DNA of 34,216 bases from a virus: the IMG/VR virus record IMGVR_UViG_3300018933_000010, positions 1 through 34,216 of that record; one strand, 5' to 3'. How positions within the stretch are numbered: the first letter of the stretch is position 1; each line of letters opens with the position of its first letter. Made by a program: the position numbers and the translations under genes. Below the pieces are notes generated by a model. That model did not search any database. It was not told the DNA's origin and saw nothing but the letters and a program-made list of their open reading frames with translations. Below, one piece after another: positions 7,702-14,836 of the stretch.

Positions 7702-7789
7702 GGGTTGGACCTCGATTCATGGGATTGAGGTACGGCCTGGGTGAGCGGGGCTGTGCTGGACCCGGCACGGTCCGTACGGCCCCGCCGCC

Positions 7790-8128
7790 TCACACCTGGG
7801 CGGTCGCGCGCCTGCGGCCCTGAGCGGGCCGGATGGACGCCAGCGACCGAACGGCCGGCGTTTCAGCGGGGATCGGCTCGGCCTGGTCGGCCGGCGGGTT
7901 GATGACGGCGAGAGCGTCAGCGGGCAGGACGGTCTGCATCGCCTGGATGAGGCGCAGGTCGCACATGCAGAACACGGCCGGTTGCTGGCCGAACTTCTGG
8001 TGTGGCAGGCGGCTGATGTTGTCCCGCAGCCACCGGTCCGTCTTGAGCGCGAGCGCTTCGGCGGCCTGCTCGTACGTGAGGTTGCGCACCTCCGTGCAGA
8101 CGCAGTGCCTGCGCGTCCAGGCGGTCAT
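7790..8128 (-). CDS. HTH protein, excisionase/early-regulator-like (112 aa)
   Basis: Residues about 17-55 (LTYEQAAEALALKTDRWLRDNISRLPHQKFGQ) match the AlpA/excisionase-type winged helix: the helix after LTYEQAAEAL, a recognition helix DRWLRDNI, and a wing with PHQK. Such proteins act as excisionase or as an early transcription factor. ATG at 8128 overlaps the Cro-like stop (ATGA), so it is the second gene of the early lytic operon, the position expected for an xis-like gene. The remaining C-terminus is Pro/Ala-rich and probably disordered. Confidence 0.7.
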   Translation of the reverse strand: MTAWTRRHCVCTEVRNLTYEQAAEALALKTDRWLRDNISRLPHQKFGQQPAVFCMCDLRLIQAMQTVLPADALAVINPPADQAEPIPAETPAVRSLASIRPAQGRRRATAQV

Positions 8129-8370
8129 CGGGCGTCAGCCTGTTGCTCGGTGGCGGCGGCCTCACCGGCCTCGTTCACCAGGTCGTCCAGGCTCAGGCCG
8201 TACGCGGTGCGCATGGCCAGCAGGGACGGCAGGGACGGCACGGTTTCGCCGGCGAGGAGCCGGGTGACCGTGGACCGGCGGACCTTGATGCGGCGCGCGA
8301 TGGCGGTCGGGGTGTGGTCGCCCTTCTCGGCAGCTCTCGTGAGCAGCCGCTGGGCGTGCAGCGTGGCCAT
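8125..8370 (-). CDS. Cro-like XRE-family DNA-binding protein
   Basis: An 81-aa protein that is essentially one XRE helix-turn-helix: TPTAIARRIKVRRSTVTRLLAGE (20-42), with the second half SLPSLLAMRTAYGLSLDDLV packing the five-helix fold. It has no dimerisation or cleavage domain, as in Cro proteins. ATG 8370 has GAGGAGG close upstream; an in-frame ATG further up has no ribosome site. It heads the leftward early operon, divergent from the larger repressor, with shared palindromic operators between. By position it is the lytic-side switch protein. Confidence 0.82.
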   Translation of the reverse strand: MATLHAQRLLTRAAEKGDHTPTAIARRIKVRRSTVTRLLAGETVPSLPSLLAMRTAYGLSLDDLVNEAGEAAATEQQADAR

Positions 8371-8390
8371 ATCCCTCCTCAGCAGGGGAC

Positions 8391-8450
8391 GTGCACTCAT
8401 GCACGTAGCGTGCATGCACGACCATAGTTGACGTGCACGCATGCACGCAA
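8391..8450. promoter_or_regulatory. left operator cluster and leftward early promoter
   Basis: Several copies of a GTGCATGCACG-type site lie here: an imperfect one at 8391-8405, a perfect 12-bp palindrome CGTGCATGCACG at 8409-8420, and CGTGCACGCATGCACGC at 8432-8448. A leftward promoter is superimposed: -35 TTGCGT (minus strand, 8450-8445), 18-bp spacer, -10 TATGGT (8426-8421). The sites overlap both the spacer and the start region, so a bound repressor would block it. It would drive the Cro-like early operon. Confidence 0.75.
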
Positions 8451-8553
8451 CAGGCCGTGCGTACTAATTCCACAACCTTTGCCGCGAACTCCCGGCGGGG
8501 GTGCACCTGCTCCCACCAGCAGGGATGACCAAACCGCCTGCGATCTGGGGTGA

Positions 8554-8601
8554 TGCGCGCATGCACGCCTCTAGGAATGTTGCATGCATGCGCGCTAATC
8601 T
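8554..8601 (+). promoter_or_regulatory. right operator sites and leaderless repressor promoter
   Basis: Two more sites of the same family are present, GCGCGCATGCACGC at 8556-8569 and TTGCATGCATGCGCGC at 8580-8595. A -10 hexamer TAATCT at 8596-8601 ends seven bases before the ATG at 8609, so transcription probably starts at or next to the start codon and the repressor mRNA is leaderless. There is no ribosome site before 8609 or 8618. The -35 region is poor, which suits a promoter modulated by the repressor bound alongside. Confidence 0.65.
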
Positions 8602-8608
8602 CGGCAGT

Positions 8609-9112
8609 ATGCGGAGTATGGACACACCCCCCACGCCCACCAGTGATGGGCCACCCGGAAACACCCGGGGAGCGACAGCCAAGGAGTTCGGCGACCTTGT
8701 GCGGCGCCTCGCCGCCGAAGCCGGCTACGACATGACACCAGGCGCCGGCGGGCAGGTCGCCCTCGCCGAAGCCACCGGCATGAGCAGGTCCGCCGTCGGA
8801 CGCATGATCAACGGCATCACCTTGCCCATGCCCAACCAGTTCGAACGACTCGCCAGAGTCCTGCACACCGACGTGCGCAACCTTCTGGTCGCCGCTGGAG
8901 TCATCTCTCGCGAGGCATGGCCAGAAGGGATCATTCCGGATGTAGGCTCATCAACCTCGCAAGCACCCCAGTCTCCCGAGGCGTTTGCAGACTCATGGGG
9001 CATCACAGACCCCGTGATCCGCCAGACGCTGGTGGGCGCTTTCGAACTGGCGATCAAGCTGCAACGAGCAAAAGACACTGAGCACTCGGCGGCGCATTCG
9101 GGGGCGCCGTAG
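8609..9112 (+). CDS. phage immunity repressor, XRE family (167 aa)
   Basis: An N-terminal helix-turn-helix (GQVALAEATGMSRSAVGRMINGITLP, about 48-73) follows a short disordered Pro/Thr-rich leader. The C-terminal half (100-167) is helical with an acidic linker; no S24/LexA-type Ser-Lys protease motif is visible, so SOS cleavage is not predicted. ATG 8609 or ATG 8618 could start it; both lack a ribosome site, matching the leaderless promoter. It is divergent from the Cro-like gene and shares its operators. It is co-oriented, 12 bp apart, with the membrane protein gene that follows. Repressor of lysogeny is the natural reading. Confidence 0.8.
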   Translation: MRSMDTPPTPTSDGPPGNTRGATAKEFGDLVRRLAAEAGYDMTPGAGGQVALAEATGMSRSAVGRMINGITLPMPNQFERLARVLHTDVRNLLVAAGVISREAWPEGIIPDVGSSTSQAPQSPEAFADSWGITDPVIRQTLVGAFELAIKLQRAKDTEHSAAHSGAP

Positions 9113-9124
9113 CAAGGGGGACAC

Positions 9125-9832
9125 ATGCCGGGAAGGGCAACCATCGCGTCGTCAGTCAGCGGACTGATCGCGGGCGTCGCGGCAACGTTCATGGTCACCG
9201 GCGAGAGGCCCCACCATGAAGCAGGCGACACCGTCGTGATGATGGCGGCCTGGCTGGCCGCCATGGTGTGCGTAACCATCATCGCCCTGGCGACGCTGCG
9301 CAGGTGGCTGAACACCCACGAGGCGCGCACTCGCCAGATGGCCCAGCAGGTCGCGATCGAGCGCAGCACCTTCATAGAGGCGAGCGCCACGCGCGCCAGG
9401 GAACTCAAGGAGAGGGAGGACCGACTCAACCAGCAGGCCGAACAGGCCAGTTCCTACGTCATGGGAATCGCCCGCCGCCTGGACGAAGCCCTAACGCGTA
9501 ACAGCCACCTCGAGGAACACCTCGCCGCCTTGCAAGGGGCGTACGCCGAGCTGGCCGAGGACCACAACAGACTCGTTCGCGAGACCCTGCAGGAGCGGGC
9601 GGACCGGTTCAGCCGGCCGCGCCCTGCCATCACCCCGGCCGCGCGGAGCACAGCACCTGCGTCCCCGCCGGCCGCGGCGCCCCAGGTGGACAACCCGGGG
9701 CGGCCGTACCTGGACGAGAGAGCGCGCACACCTGCGGCGCCCATCCCGCTCCGACGCATTCCCTCCGCTGCACGGCTGGCCGACAGTCCCCAGCACGACC
9801 GCACCGTGGAGGGCGTGAGCGGACAGGCATAG
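9125..9832 (+). CDS. two-TM, coiled-coil membrane protein expressed with the repressor (235 aa)
   Basis: Two transmembrane helices (about 8-25 and 36-58) form an N-terminal hairpin. A long charged coiled coil follows (about 60-160; RELKEREDRLNQQAEQAS and HLEEHLAALQGAYAELAED), then a Pro/Ala/Arg-rich disordered tail. The tail should be cytoplasmic. AAGGGGG lies just before the ATG. It is 12 bp after the repressor stop and ends at a strong terminator, so it should be transcribed in the lysogen. Genes in this place often affect superinfection or host traits; that role is inference, and I recognise no family. Confidence 0.75.
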   Translation: MPGRATIASSVSGLIAGVAATFMVTGERPHHEAGDTVVMMAAWLAAMVCVTIIALATLRRWLNTHEARTRQMAQQVAIERSTFIEASATRARELKEREDRLNQQAEQASSYVMGIARRLDEALTRNSHLEEHLAALQGAYAELAEDHNRLVRETLQERADRFSRPRPAITPAARSTAPASPPAAAPQVDNPGRPYLDERARTPAAPIPLRRIPSAARLADSPQHDRTVEGVSGQA

Positions 9833-9852
9833 GCGGCCACAGCCGATAGCGG

Positions 9853-9884
9853 AGGGCCCTGACCACGCCGACGGTCAGGGCCCT
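9853..9884. terminator. bidirectional terminator between repressor operon and integrase
   Basis: A perfect 12-bp stem, AGGGCCCTGACC (9853-9864) with GGTCAGGGCCCT (9873-9884) and an 8-nt loop. It lies between the convergent ends of the plus-strand membrane gene and the minus-strand integrase, and can serve both directions. Confidence 0.85.
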
Positions 9885-9898
9885 TTCGCATGCCGCCG

Positions 9899-11707
9899 TC
9901 AGGAGACCGGCTGGCGCTCTCCCGCGCCGTGGTCCGGGTGCGACCCGCACACCCGCAGCGCGTCGGTGCGGGCGGTCGCGTAGGCCGCCAAGACAGCCTC
10001 CTGGTCCGTCCCCCAGGCCCGCGCTTCCGTCTCAGCCAGGGGACCACGGCGCCACTCCGCCAGGCCATGAGCGGGCTCCTGGGTGAACTCCGGCTCCCAG
10101 TCCCACACCCACAGCGCCCGAGGCTCGTGGACCCCAGAGGCTGACACCACCTCCGTGCCGTCCACCGCGTACACCGCCGGGCCCACCCGCCAGACATACG
10201 CGCGCGCCGGCAGCGCAGACCGTACGGCCGCGAGGGCATCCGCCCCGCCGGCCTGGTCCCCCTCGGCCTGCATCCACTGGTCGGCAGACCACCTTTCCAC
10301 GAGCACGGGGCCGCCGCGATCACGTGCCCAGCGCTCGGCGGTCTCCTCCGCGTCCTCCAGCTTCCAGAACCCGAGCCGCCGGGCGCCGACATGCAGGACG
10401 TGCACGGCGGGCTGCCGCGTCTCCTGCGCCTCCTCGACGGCGTCCTCGGCCTGGGCGGTCGGCGCGGTGCCCAGCACCCGGTCCAGGGTGGCGAGCGCGG
10501 CCTGGTGCGCGGTCTCCAGCAGGTGCCCGTACCGGTCGCTCGTGGTCTTGATCGACTCATGTCCGAGGCGCCGCTGCACGTAGGTCAGGCTGTGGCCGTC
10601 CGACAGTAGGGCCGCCACGTGGGAGTGGCGCAGATCGTGGACCGTGGGGGCCTTCCACTCAGGCAGCAGCCCGGCGCGCTTCGCCTCGGCGACCGCGGCC
10701 AGCCACCGCCCGTAGAACGTCGAGTAGGGCAGGCGCCCTCCGTTGGGGCCCGGGAAGATCAGATCGTCCTTGCCCAGGCCCGCGAGTCCGAAGTCCAGGA
10801 GTTCCTGCCACAGCCCGGCCGTGATCTCCACCGTCCGGCGCCCGGCCCTGGTCTTGGGCGGGCCCAGCCACCACACCTCCGGCGGCCCCGTGTCCCGCTT
10901 CCACGCCCGCGTGACGCGCACCAGGTGCAGCTTGCCCTGCACGCGCACGTGCTTGGCGGCCAGGGCCGTGACCTCCCCCCACCGCAGTCCGGTGGCGTAC
11001 AGGAACCGGACGAACATCCGGTCCTCTGCGCGGGGGAAGCAGCTCACGAGGCCGGCGATCTCGTCGGGAGTCATGAACTCCATGTCGTCGGTCGACTCTC
11101 GGTCCCCGACGCCCCGTTCGTCGTCCTTGGGCAGGCGGGTGAGGTCACACGGGTTGCGCTCGCGCAGCGGCGGCTCTGCGACGACCGCCTCTTGCAGGAC
11201 GGACGAGAGCAGCCCGTGCAGACCCCGCAGCGTCTCGGAGGACATGGGCTTGGTCTGCGACCCGCGCTTGACCTTGGTCTTGCGCATCTTGTTGATCCAG
11301 GCCCCGATGGTGCTCCTGCTGAAGTGCTCGGTGGAGCGGACGTCACAATGCCCGAACGTCGGGAAGACATACACCTCCAGGGCGCGCAACCTCATGTCCT
11401 TGTAGCGCTTGCTCGCGGTCCGGTTCTGGATGCTCTCGCGGGCGAAGTTGTCGAACCGGTAGCGCAGTTCATCCGGCGCGGCGGCCGTCGGGTCGATGTA
11501 CCCCTGACCCTTGACCCACCCCGCCGGCCACTGCTGCCCGGCGTCGTCGACGGCCTCTCTGAAGAGTTCCGCGGCGTCCAGACCCTGCTCGTCACCGTCG
11601 AAGCGCTCGCTCTGCCATGGAGCGGTCTTCCCCCCGCCCAAGCGCCACTTGACCTGATAGCTGGTGATCTCACCAGCATTATTCCGTCTCGGAACGACGC
11701 TAGCCAT
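9899..11707 (-). CDS. int: tyrosine integrase with long C-terminal extension (602 aa)
   Basis: Catalytic residues of the tyrosine recombinase family are all visible: R242 (ATGLRWGEV), K285 (PPKTRAGRR), H357 and R360 (VHDLRHSH), H383 (LGHESIKTT) and nucleophile Y393 (SDRYGHL). Residues about 80-190 form the SAM-like core-binding domain and 1-60 an arm-binding region. The catalytic domain ends near 410; about 190 further residues follow (410-602) with a Trp-rich region (LGFWKLEDAEE, VWDWEPEF) that is not part of the usual ~400-aa protein. ATG 11707 was chosen because a -10 (TATCGT) lies seven bases upstream and no homologous sequence precedes it. It should integrate the phage at a host attB. 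Confidence 0.93.
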   Translation of the reverse strand: MASVVPRRNNAGEITSYQVKWRLGGGKTAPWQSERFDGDEQGLDAAELFREAVDDAGQQWPAGWVKGQGYIDPTAAAPDELRYRFDNFARESIQNRTASKRYKDMRLRALEVYVFPTFGHCDVRSTEHFSRSTIGAWINKMRKTKVKRGSQTKPMSSETLRGLHGLLSSVLQEAVVAEPPLRERNPCDLTRLPKDDERGVGDRESTDDMEFMTPDEIAGLVSCFPRAEDRMFVRFLYATGLRWGEVTALAAKHVRVQGKLHLVRVTRAWKRDTGPPEVWWLGPPKTRAGRRTVEITAGLWQELLDFGLAGLGKDDLIFPGPNGGRLPYSTFYGRWLAAVAEAKRAGLLPEWKAPTVHDLRHSHVAALLSDGHSLTYVQRRLGHESIKTTSDRYGHLLETAHQAALATLDRVLGTAPTAQAEDAVEEAQETRQPAVHVLHVGARRLGFWKLEDAEETAERWARDRGGPVLVERWSADQWMQAEGDQAGGADALAAVRSALPARAYVWRVGPAVYAVDGTEVVSASGVHEPRALWVWDWEPEFTQEPAHGLAEWRRGPLAETEARAWGTDQEAVLAAYATARTDALRVCGSHPDHGAGERQPVS

Positions 11708-11713
11708 GGCAGG

Positions 11714-11744
11714 ACGATAGCCGATGTGTTCCCAGGGTGTTCCC
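11714..11744 (-). promoter_or_regulatory. integrase promoter with tandem GGGAACAC operator repeats
   Basis: On the minus strand, -10 TATCGT (11719-11714) ends seven bases before the integrase ATG, predicting a leaderless transcript. Where the -35 should be there are instead two direct copies of GGGAACAC (11744-11737 and 11733-11726), 11 bp apart, one helical turn. Their position suggests a protein that activates or represses int from one face of the DNA. Confidence 0.6.
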
Positions 11745-11943
11745 AAGTCACCTTCGGGAAACCGGGAGTTCGGGCCATATCGCCAGGTCAGGTGGCCACA
11801 AAGGGAAACGGCCGCAGCCCCCGCACAGTGAGCCCTACAAACACCCTGTGACCTGCGGCTTTGCGCTGACCAGCGCAAACCCATCCGGGCCTGAACCGGA
11901 CTGGCCCGCCTCAGCCCGTCCCAGACCGCCCTGGCCCCGATCC

Positions 11944-11961
11944 GTGTTCCCATGGGAACAC
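11944..11961. promoter_or_regulatory. 18-bp perfect palindrome GTGTTCCCATGGGAACAC
   Basis: A perfect palindrome made of two inverted copies of the GTGTTCCC unit that also occurs as a tandem direct repeat at the integrase promoter (11726-11744). The shared unit implies that one protein, perhaps the integrase arm domain, an excisionase or a regulator, binds at both places about 200 bp apart. Confidence 0.6.
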
Positions 11962-12059
11962 CCTCGGGAAACGAGCAGCGCCCGCGCCCCCCACCTGGCA
12001 CTACACCCCGCCCGGGGCGCATGGCGCTTCCGGAGCAGTGGCCCACACAGCGAGCGCCC

Positions 12060-12087
12060 CACTCGTGCATCGTTATGGCAACGAGTG
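12060..12087. repeat. inverted repeat CACTCGT / ACGAGTG, possible att core
   Basis: 7-bp inverted arms (12060-12066 and 12081-12087) flank a 14-bp centre with lower G+C (GCATCGTTATGGCA). Tyrosine integrase core sites have this kind of inverted arm around an overlap region, but the same could be a weak hairpin. Tentative. Confidence 0.3.
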
Positions 12088-12143
12088 CGTCAATTCCATG
12101 CGCCCAGGTACATACAGCAAGCCCTTCCGCGCCGTATAACACA

Positions 12144-12178
12144 GTGGGCCCGGCGGCACGTATCGCCGCCGGGCCCAC
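12144..12178. terminator. strong GC hairpin, probable terminator
   Basis: A perfect 14-bp stem, GTGGGCCCGGCGGC (12144-12157) with GCCGCCGGGCCCAC (12165-12178) and a 7-nt loop (ACGTATC). No U-tract follows, as is common in Streptomyces. It would stop leftward transcripts from the phosphotransferase-like gene before they enter int. Confidence 0.8.
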
Positions 12179-12399
12179 CTGCGGTGTGTCCCTGCCCAAC
12201 CTGCGGAGTATGGACGAGGGCCATCCGCTCCGCCGCACCCCTTGGGCACGGCAGCCTGATCTGACACCGGTCACGGCCGTTTGGCCGAAACACGAATGTC
12301 ATTTAACCCTGTACTGCCACCGGTGACTAGATGGATGCGCCTCACAACCACGAGTCACCCAAAAGAGTTAACTTGACATTGGCATAGACCTGGCGCATG

Positions 12400-13218
12400 T
12401 CAGCAATGGGACGCCCTGGGGTCCAGCGCCAGGTAGGCCCACAGCTCCGCCGCCTGCACGGCCGTGTGCAGGTTCCCCCCGGCAGGTTCCTTCGTCGCGA
12501 TCTCGTGCCACACCCGCGCGACCGCCGCAGCGAACGCCCGGAGCGCCGCGGGGTCGGCATCACGCCACGAAGGCACCTCACACGCCCACTCCACCGCCGT
12601 GGCCGCGGAGTGGCCGGCCTCCATCAGCCGCAGCGCCCACATGTACGGGTCGATCCACCCCGCTCCCCGGGTCGGCCAGGCCCACTCCACCACCCACGCC
12701 TGGCGGCCGGGCCCCACCAGCACCTGCTCCGGTGCCCACTCCGTCTGCAACAGCACATCGCCGGCGAAGGCCTCCGCGGCGCCCTCGTCCGCGTACGGCC
12801 CCCAGCGCTCCACGGCGGTGCCCAACTCCACCCCGGCCGTGATCTTCTCGCGCTGCACCTGCTCCATCAGGCTCTGCACCAGGTGCAGGTCCTCCCGTGA
12901 GCGGTAGTCCGCCTGACGGCCGCTCACGGCCTGCCAGCCACTCAGCAGCCACCCGCCGGCGTCCACCTGCCAGAGCAGCCGGGGCACGGCGGTACGCAGA
13001 TGGGGGGCGACAGCGGCCTCTCGCATCTGGGCGTCTGCCTGGGGGGTATCGGCGGGGACGCCCTTGACGTAGACGGGCCCGGCCTGGGTGGCCAGGAGGA
13101 CGGCCAGGGCGGCGTGCTGCCCGCCCCACGCGGGCCGGACGGTACGGACGGGCCCGGTATGACGGGTGACGGCCTGGCGGGCAGCGGCGGGTAGATCGGC
13201 GAAGGCAACGCGGGACAT
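12400..13218 (-). CDS. aminoglycoside-phosphotransferase-like protein (272 aa)
   Basis: The protein resembles the small APH/choline-kinase-fold proteins common in Streptomyces. An N-lobe strand pair contains a lysine (PVYVKGVP, about K54), then a helix with acidic residues (AQMREAAVAPHL), a hinge (GGWLLSGWQAV), and a C-lobe. The usual catalytic H-x-D-x-x-x-x-N loop is altered: the aligned region reads LLQTEWAPEQVLVGPGRQAWVVEWAWPTRG, with E where D is expected, and the DFG-like Asp is replaced by VEW. Kinase activity is therefore uncertain. ATG 13218 has GAGGA upstream. It is cargo-like next to the integrase. Confidence 0.72.
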   Translation of the reverse strand: MSRVAFADLPAAARQAVTRHTGPVRTVRPAWGGQHAALAVLLATQAGPVYVKGVPADTPQADAQMREAAVAPHLRTAVPRLLWQVDAGGWLLSGWQAVSGRQADYRSREDLHLVQSLMEQVQREKITAGVELGTAVERWGPYADEGAAEAFAGDVLLQTEWAPEQVLVGPGRQAWVVEWAWPTRGAGWIDPYMWALRLMEAGHSAATAVEWACEVPSWRDADPAALRAFAAAVARVWHEIATKEPAGGNLHTAVQAAELWAYLALDPRASHC

Positions 13219-13256
13219 GTGGCTGGTCCTCGGTGAGGGGGGACGGTGAACGAGGC

Positions 13257-13287
13257 GCTGCCCCGGCCATCGTGCGACCGGGGCAGC
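13257..13287. terminator. 10-bp hairpin upstream of the APH-like gene
   Basis: GCTGCCCCGG (13257-13266) pairs perfectly with CCGGGGCAGC (13278-13287), 11-nt loop. It lies 38 bp before the ATG at 13218, so it may end transcription entering from the right or act in the leader of the phosphotransferase-like gene. The rest of the 13219-13461 gap shows nothing certain. Confidence 0.5.
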
Positions 13288-13461
13288 CGTGGGGGGTTGG
13301 TTGAGAGATTAGGTCGTGTATTCGATGTCCGTGAGCGCTTTACGGCTCACCAGGTCCGCGAGTGCGGATGCGCGTCTGGTCCAGGTGGTCCGGCAGGGCC
13401 CGGCCGGGGCCGAGCTCTCCACTAGCGTGCTGACAAACACAGAACGGGAGGAGATCCGCGG

Positions 13462-13869
13462 ATGACGCAGCACGGCGAGCCGTTCGCTCGGGATGGCCGG
13501 CCAGTGTGCGGGGTGTGCCCGTCCCTGCGCCTGCCCGGCGGCCGGTTCGATGTCGTCGAGCGTCCCTCACGGGACTGCCCCTTCGACCCCGTGACCGGCC
13601 ACCGCTTCACCGCCGCTGGCGTACCGGTGTGCGTGCACCCCGAGCGTGTCGGACTGCCCGCCGCCCCGTACGCCACTGACTCGCTGCCCCTCCCCTGGGA
13701 GACCCCGCCGCCCGTCGAGGCCGGCGAGGTCCCCGCCTGGGTACGCGCAGCACTGGACGCGGCGCCGCCAGAGGCCTGCGACGACGTGATCCGCCAGGCG
13801 ACGGACATCCTCCTCGCCGCAGACCCGGCCACGGACATCACCGCCGTGCTGCGCGCCGCACTCGGCTAG
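13462..13869 (+). CDS. hypothetical Cys-containing protein (135 aa)
   Basis: ATG with GGGAGGAG eight bases upstream. The N-terminal half has CGVC (residues 16-19), a further DCPFD (around 39) and PVCVHP (around 57), so a zinc site is possible. The C-terminal half is helical and acidic. No family recognised. Its TAG stop at 13867-13869 overlaps the TAG stop of the convergent minus-strand gene, a tail-to-tail overlap with no room for a terminator between. Confidence 0.65.
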   Translation: MTQHGEPFARDGRPVCGVCPSLRLPGGRFDVVERPSRDCPFDPVTGHRFTAAGVPVCVHPERVGLPAAPYATDSLPLPWETPPPVEAGEVPAWVRAALDAAPPEACDDVIRQATDILLAADPATDITAVLRAALG

Positions 13870-14444
13870 GCCGCGACCGCGGCGAAGTTGATGGCGTGTT
13901 CCCGGCCGCTGCGGCCCATGCCGATGCTCTCGTACAGGCCGGCGAGCACGCTGCGACGCCGCAGCACCTCCACGTGGTCGAGCCAGTACCGGGCCGGCGG
14001 CTCACCCCAGGCAGCCCGGTAGCAGTCGTGCGTGTAGCCTCCCGCCCGGTAGTCGGTGTGCTCCTGGTCGGTCTGGTGGATGATGACGGCCCCGACGCGG
14101 TCCGCGATCGCGTGCAGGAGTTGCGCCTGCGCGAGCATCGCGTGCGTCATCTCGTCTACCGGCACGGCGATGGCGATTTCGGCCGCCTGGTCGTCACGGG
14201 TGGCCTCGTAAACGGCCGCCTTCAGTGCGAGTGCGCGCAGGCCCTCCTCGAACAGCGGCTCGGCGTCGGCCTCCAGGTTCCAGCGGTCGATGACCGGGAA
14301 CCCAGTGAAGCACTGCCAATCCTCCGAGTACTCCAGGCTCGCGGCCCGGAACTGCGGGAACTGCGGGTCGCTCGCGATGCTGTCCCGGATACGCCGCGCG
14401 GCATTGGCGACGGCGTCCACGGCGGGCATCTCCAACTGGGTCAT
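13866..14444 (-). CDS. hypothetical protein (192 aa)
   Basis: A soluble alpha/beta protein with a moderate acidic charge. ATG 14444 has GAAGGGA five bases upstream. Segments such as AEIAIAVPVDEMTHAMLAQAQLLHAIADRVGAVIIHQ look like alternating strand and helix. I recognise no motif or family. It lies convergent with the 135-aa plus-strand gene. The upstream stretch to 14617 is non-coding, with a weak hairpin (CTGCCCC 14478-14484 / GGGGCAG 14515-14521). Confidence 0.62.
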   Translation of the reverse strand: MTQLEMPAVDAVANAARRIRDSIASDPQFPQFRAASLEYSEDWQCFTGFPVIDRWNLEADAEPLFEEGLRALALKAAVYEATRDDQAAEIAIAVPVDEMTHAMLAQAQLLHAIADRVGAVIIHQTDQEHTDYRAGGYTHDCYRAAWGEPPARYWLDHVEVLRRRSVLAGLYESIGMGRSGREHAINFAAVAA

Positions 14445-14617
14445 GCTTGTCCCTTCGTTGATGGAGTGGTGCTGGACCTGCCCCACGGCGGGGACCCACG
14501 GTCAACCCGGTCGCGGGGCAGGGGTCTATGGGAGCGAGACCGGCACAGGCCGAGGGGCTGGAGGAGTGGCGGAAGGCTGCCGCAGGCCGCCCGCTCCGCG
14601 CGCGCCGCGCCTCGGCA

Positions 14618-14836
14618 TCATCCGACCGCCCAGACGACTTGGGCGATCGTCCCGCTCATCAGTACGGCCCACACGACGATGGCCCACGCCGCCCACGGGC
14701 AGTCGCGGCGCCACGCCCGCCACGCCTCCCAGCCCGTACGCCCGCTCGCGCAGACCCGCACGCCGAGCGCGCTGAGCCTCACCGCTACCAACTGTGCCGC
14801 CTCACCGTCGCGGAGCGGCCTCTTCTCGCTGGCCAT
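14618..14836 (-). CDS. small single-TM membrane protein (72 aa)
   Basis: Residues about 46-70 (CPWAAWAIVVWAVLMSGTIAQVVWAV) are one hydrophobic helix at the C-terminus, after a basic Arg/Trp-rich cytoplasmic part. AGGAG lies eight bases before the ATG. It overlaps the end of the upstream gene by 52 bp in another frame. The tail-anchored layout suggests membrane recruitment of something encoded nearby; this is inference. Confidence 0.6.
   Translation of the reverse strand: MASEKRPLRDGEAAQLVAVRLSALGVRVCASGRTGWEAWRAWRRDCPWAAWAIVVWAVLMSGTIAQVVWAVG

Larger units (their letters stand above)
11745..12399. other. non-coding region upstream of integrase, candidate attP
   Basis: About 650 bp without a credible gene. 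It holds an 18-bp perfect palindrome (11944-11961), an inverted repeat CACTCGT...ACGAGTG (12060-12087), a strong hairpin (12144-12178) and a locally AT-richer segment (about 12270-12390) containing TTGACATTGGCATAGACC. Long overlapping open frames here have poor codon bias. Phage attachment sites usually lie next to int, so the core may be in this interval; I cannot place it without the host attB. Confidence 0.5.

Noticed and set aside
12372-12400. Plus-strand TTGACA promoter at 12373
   Set aside because: The -35 is perfect, but no -10 hexamer lies at 16-18 bp and no plus-strand gene follows.
12342-12581. Minus-strand frame ending MRQVYANVKLTLLGDSWL
   Set aside because: It overlaps the phosphotransferase-like gene out of frame, most of it is Arg-rich shadow, and only the last 20 residues look protein-like; too little to call a remnant gene.
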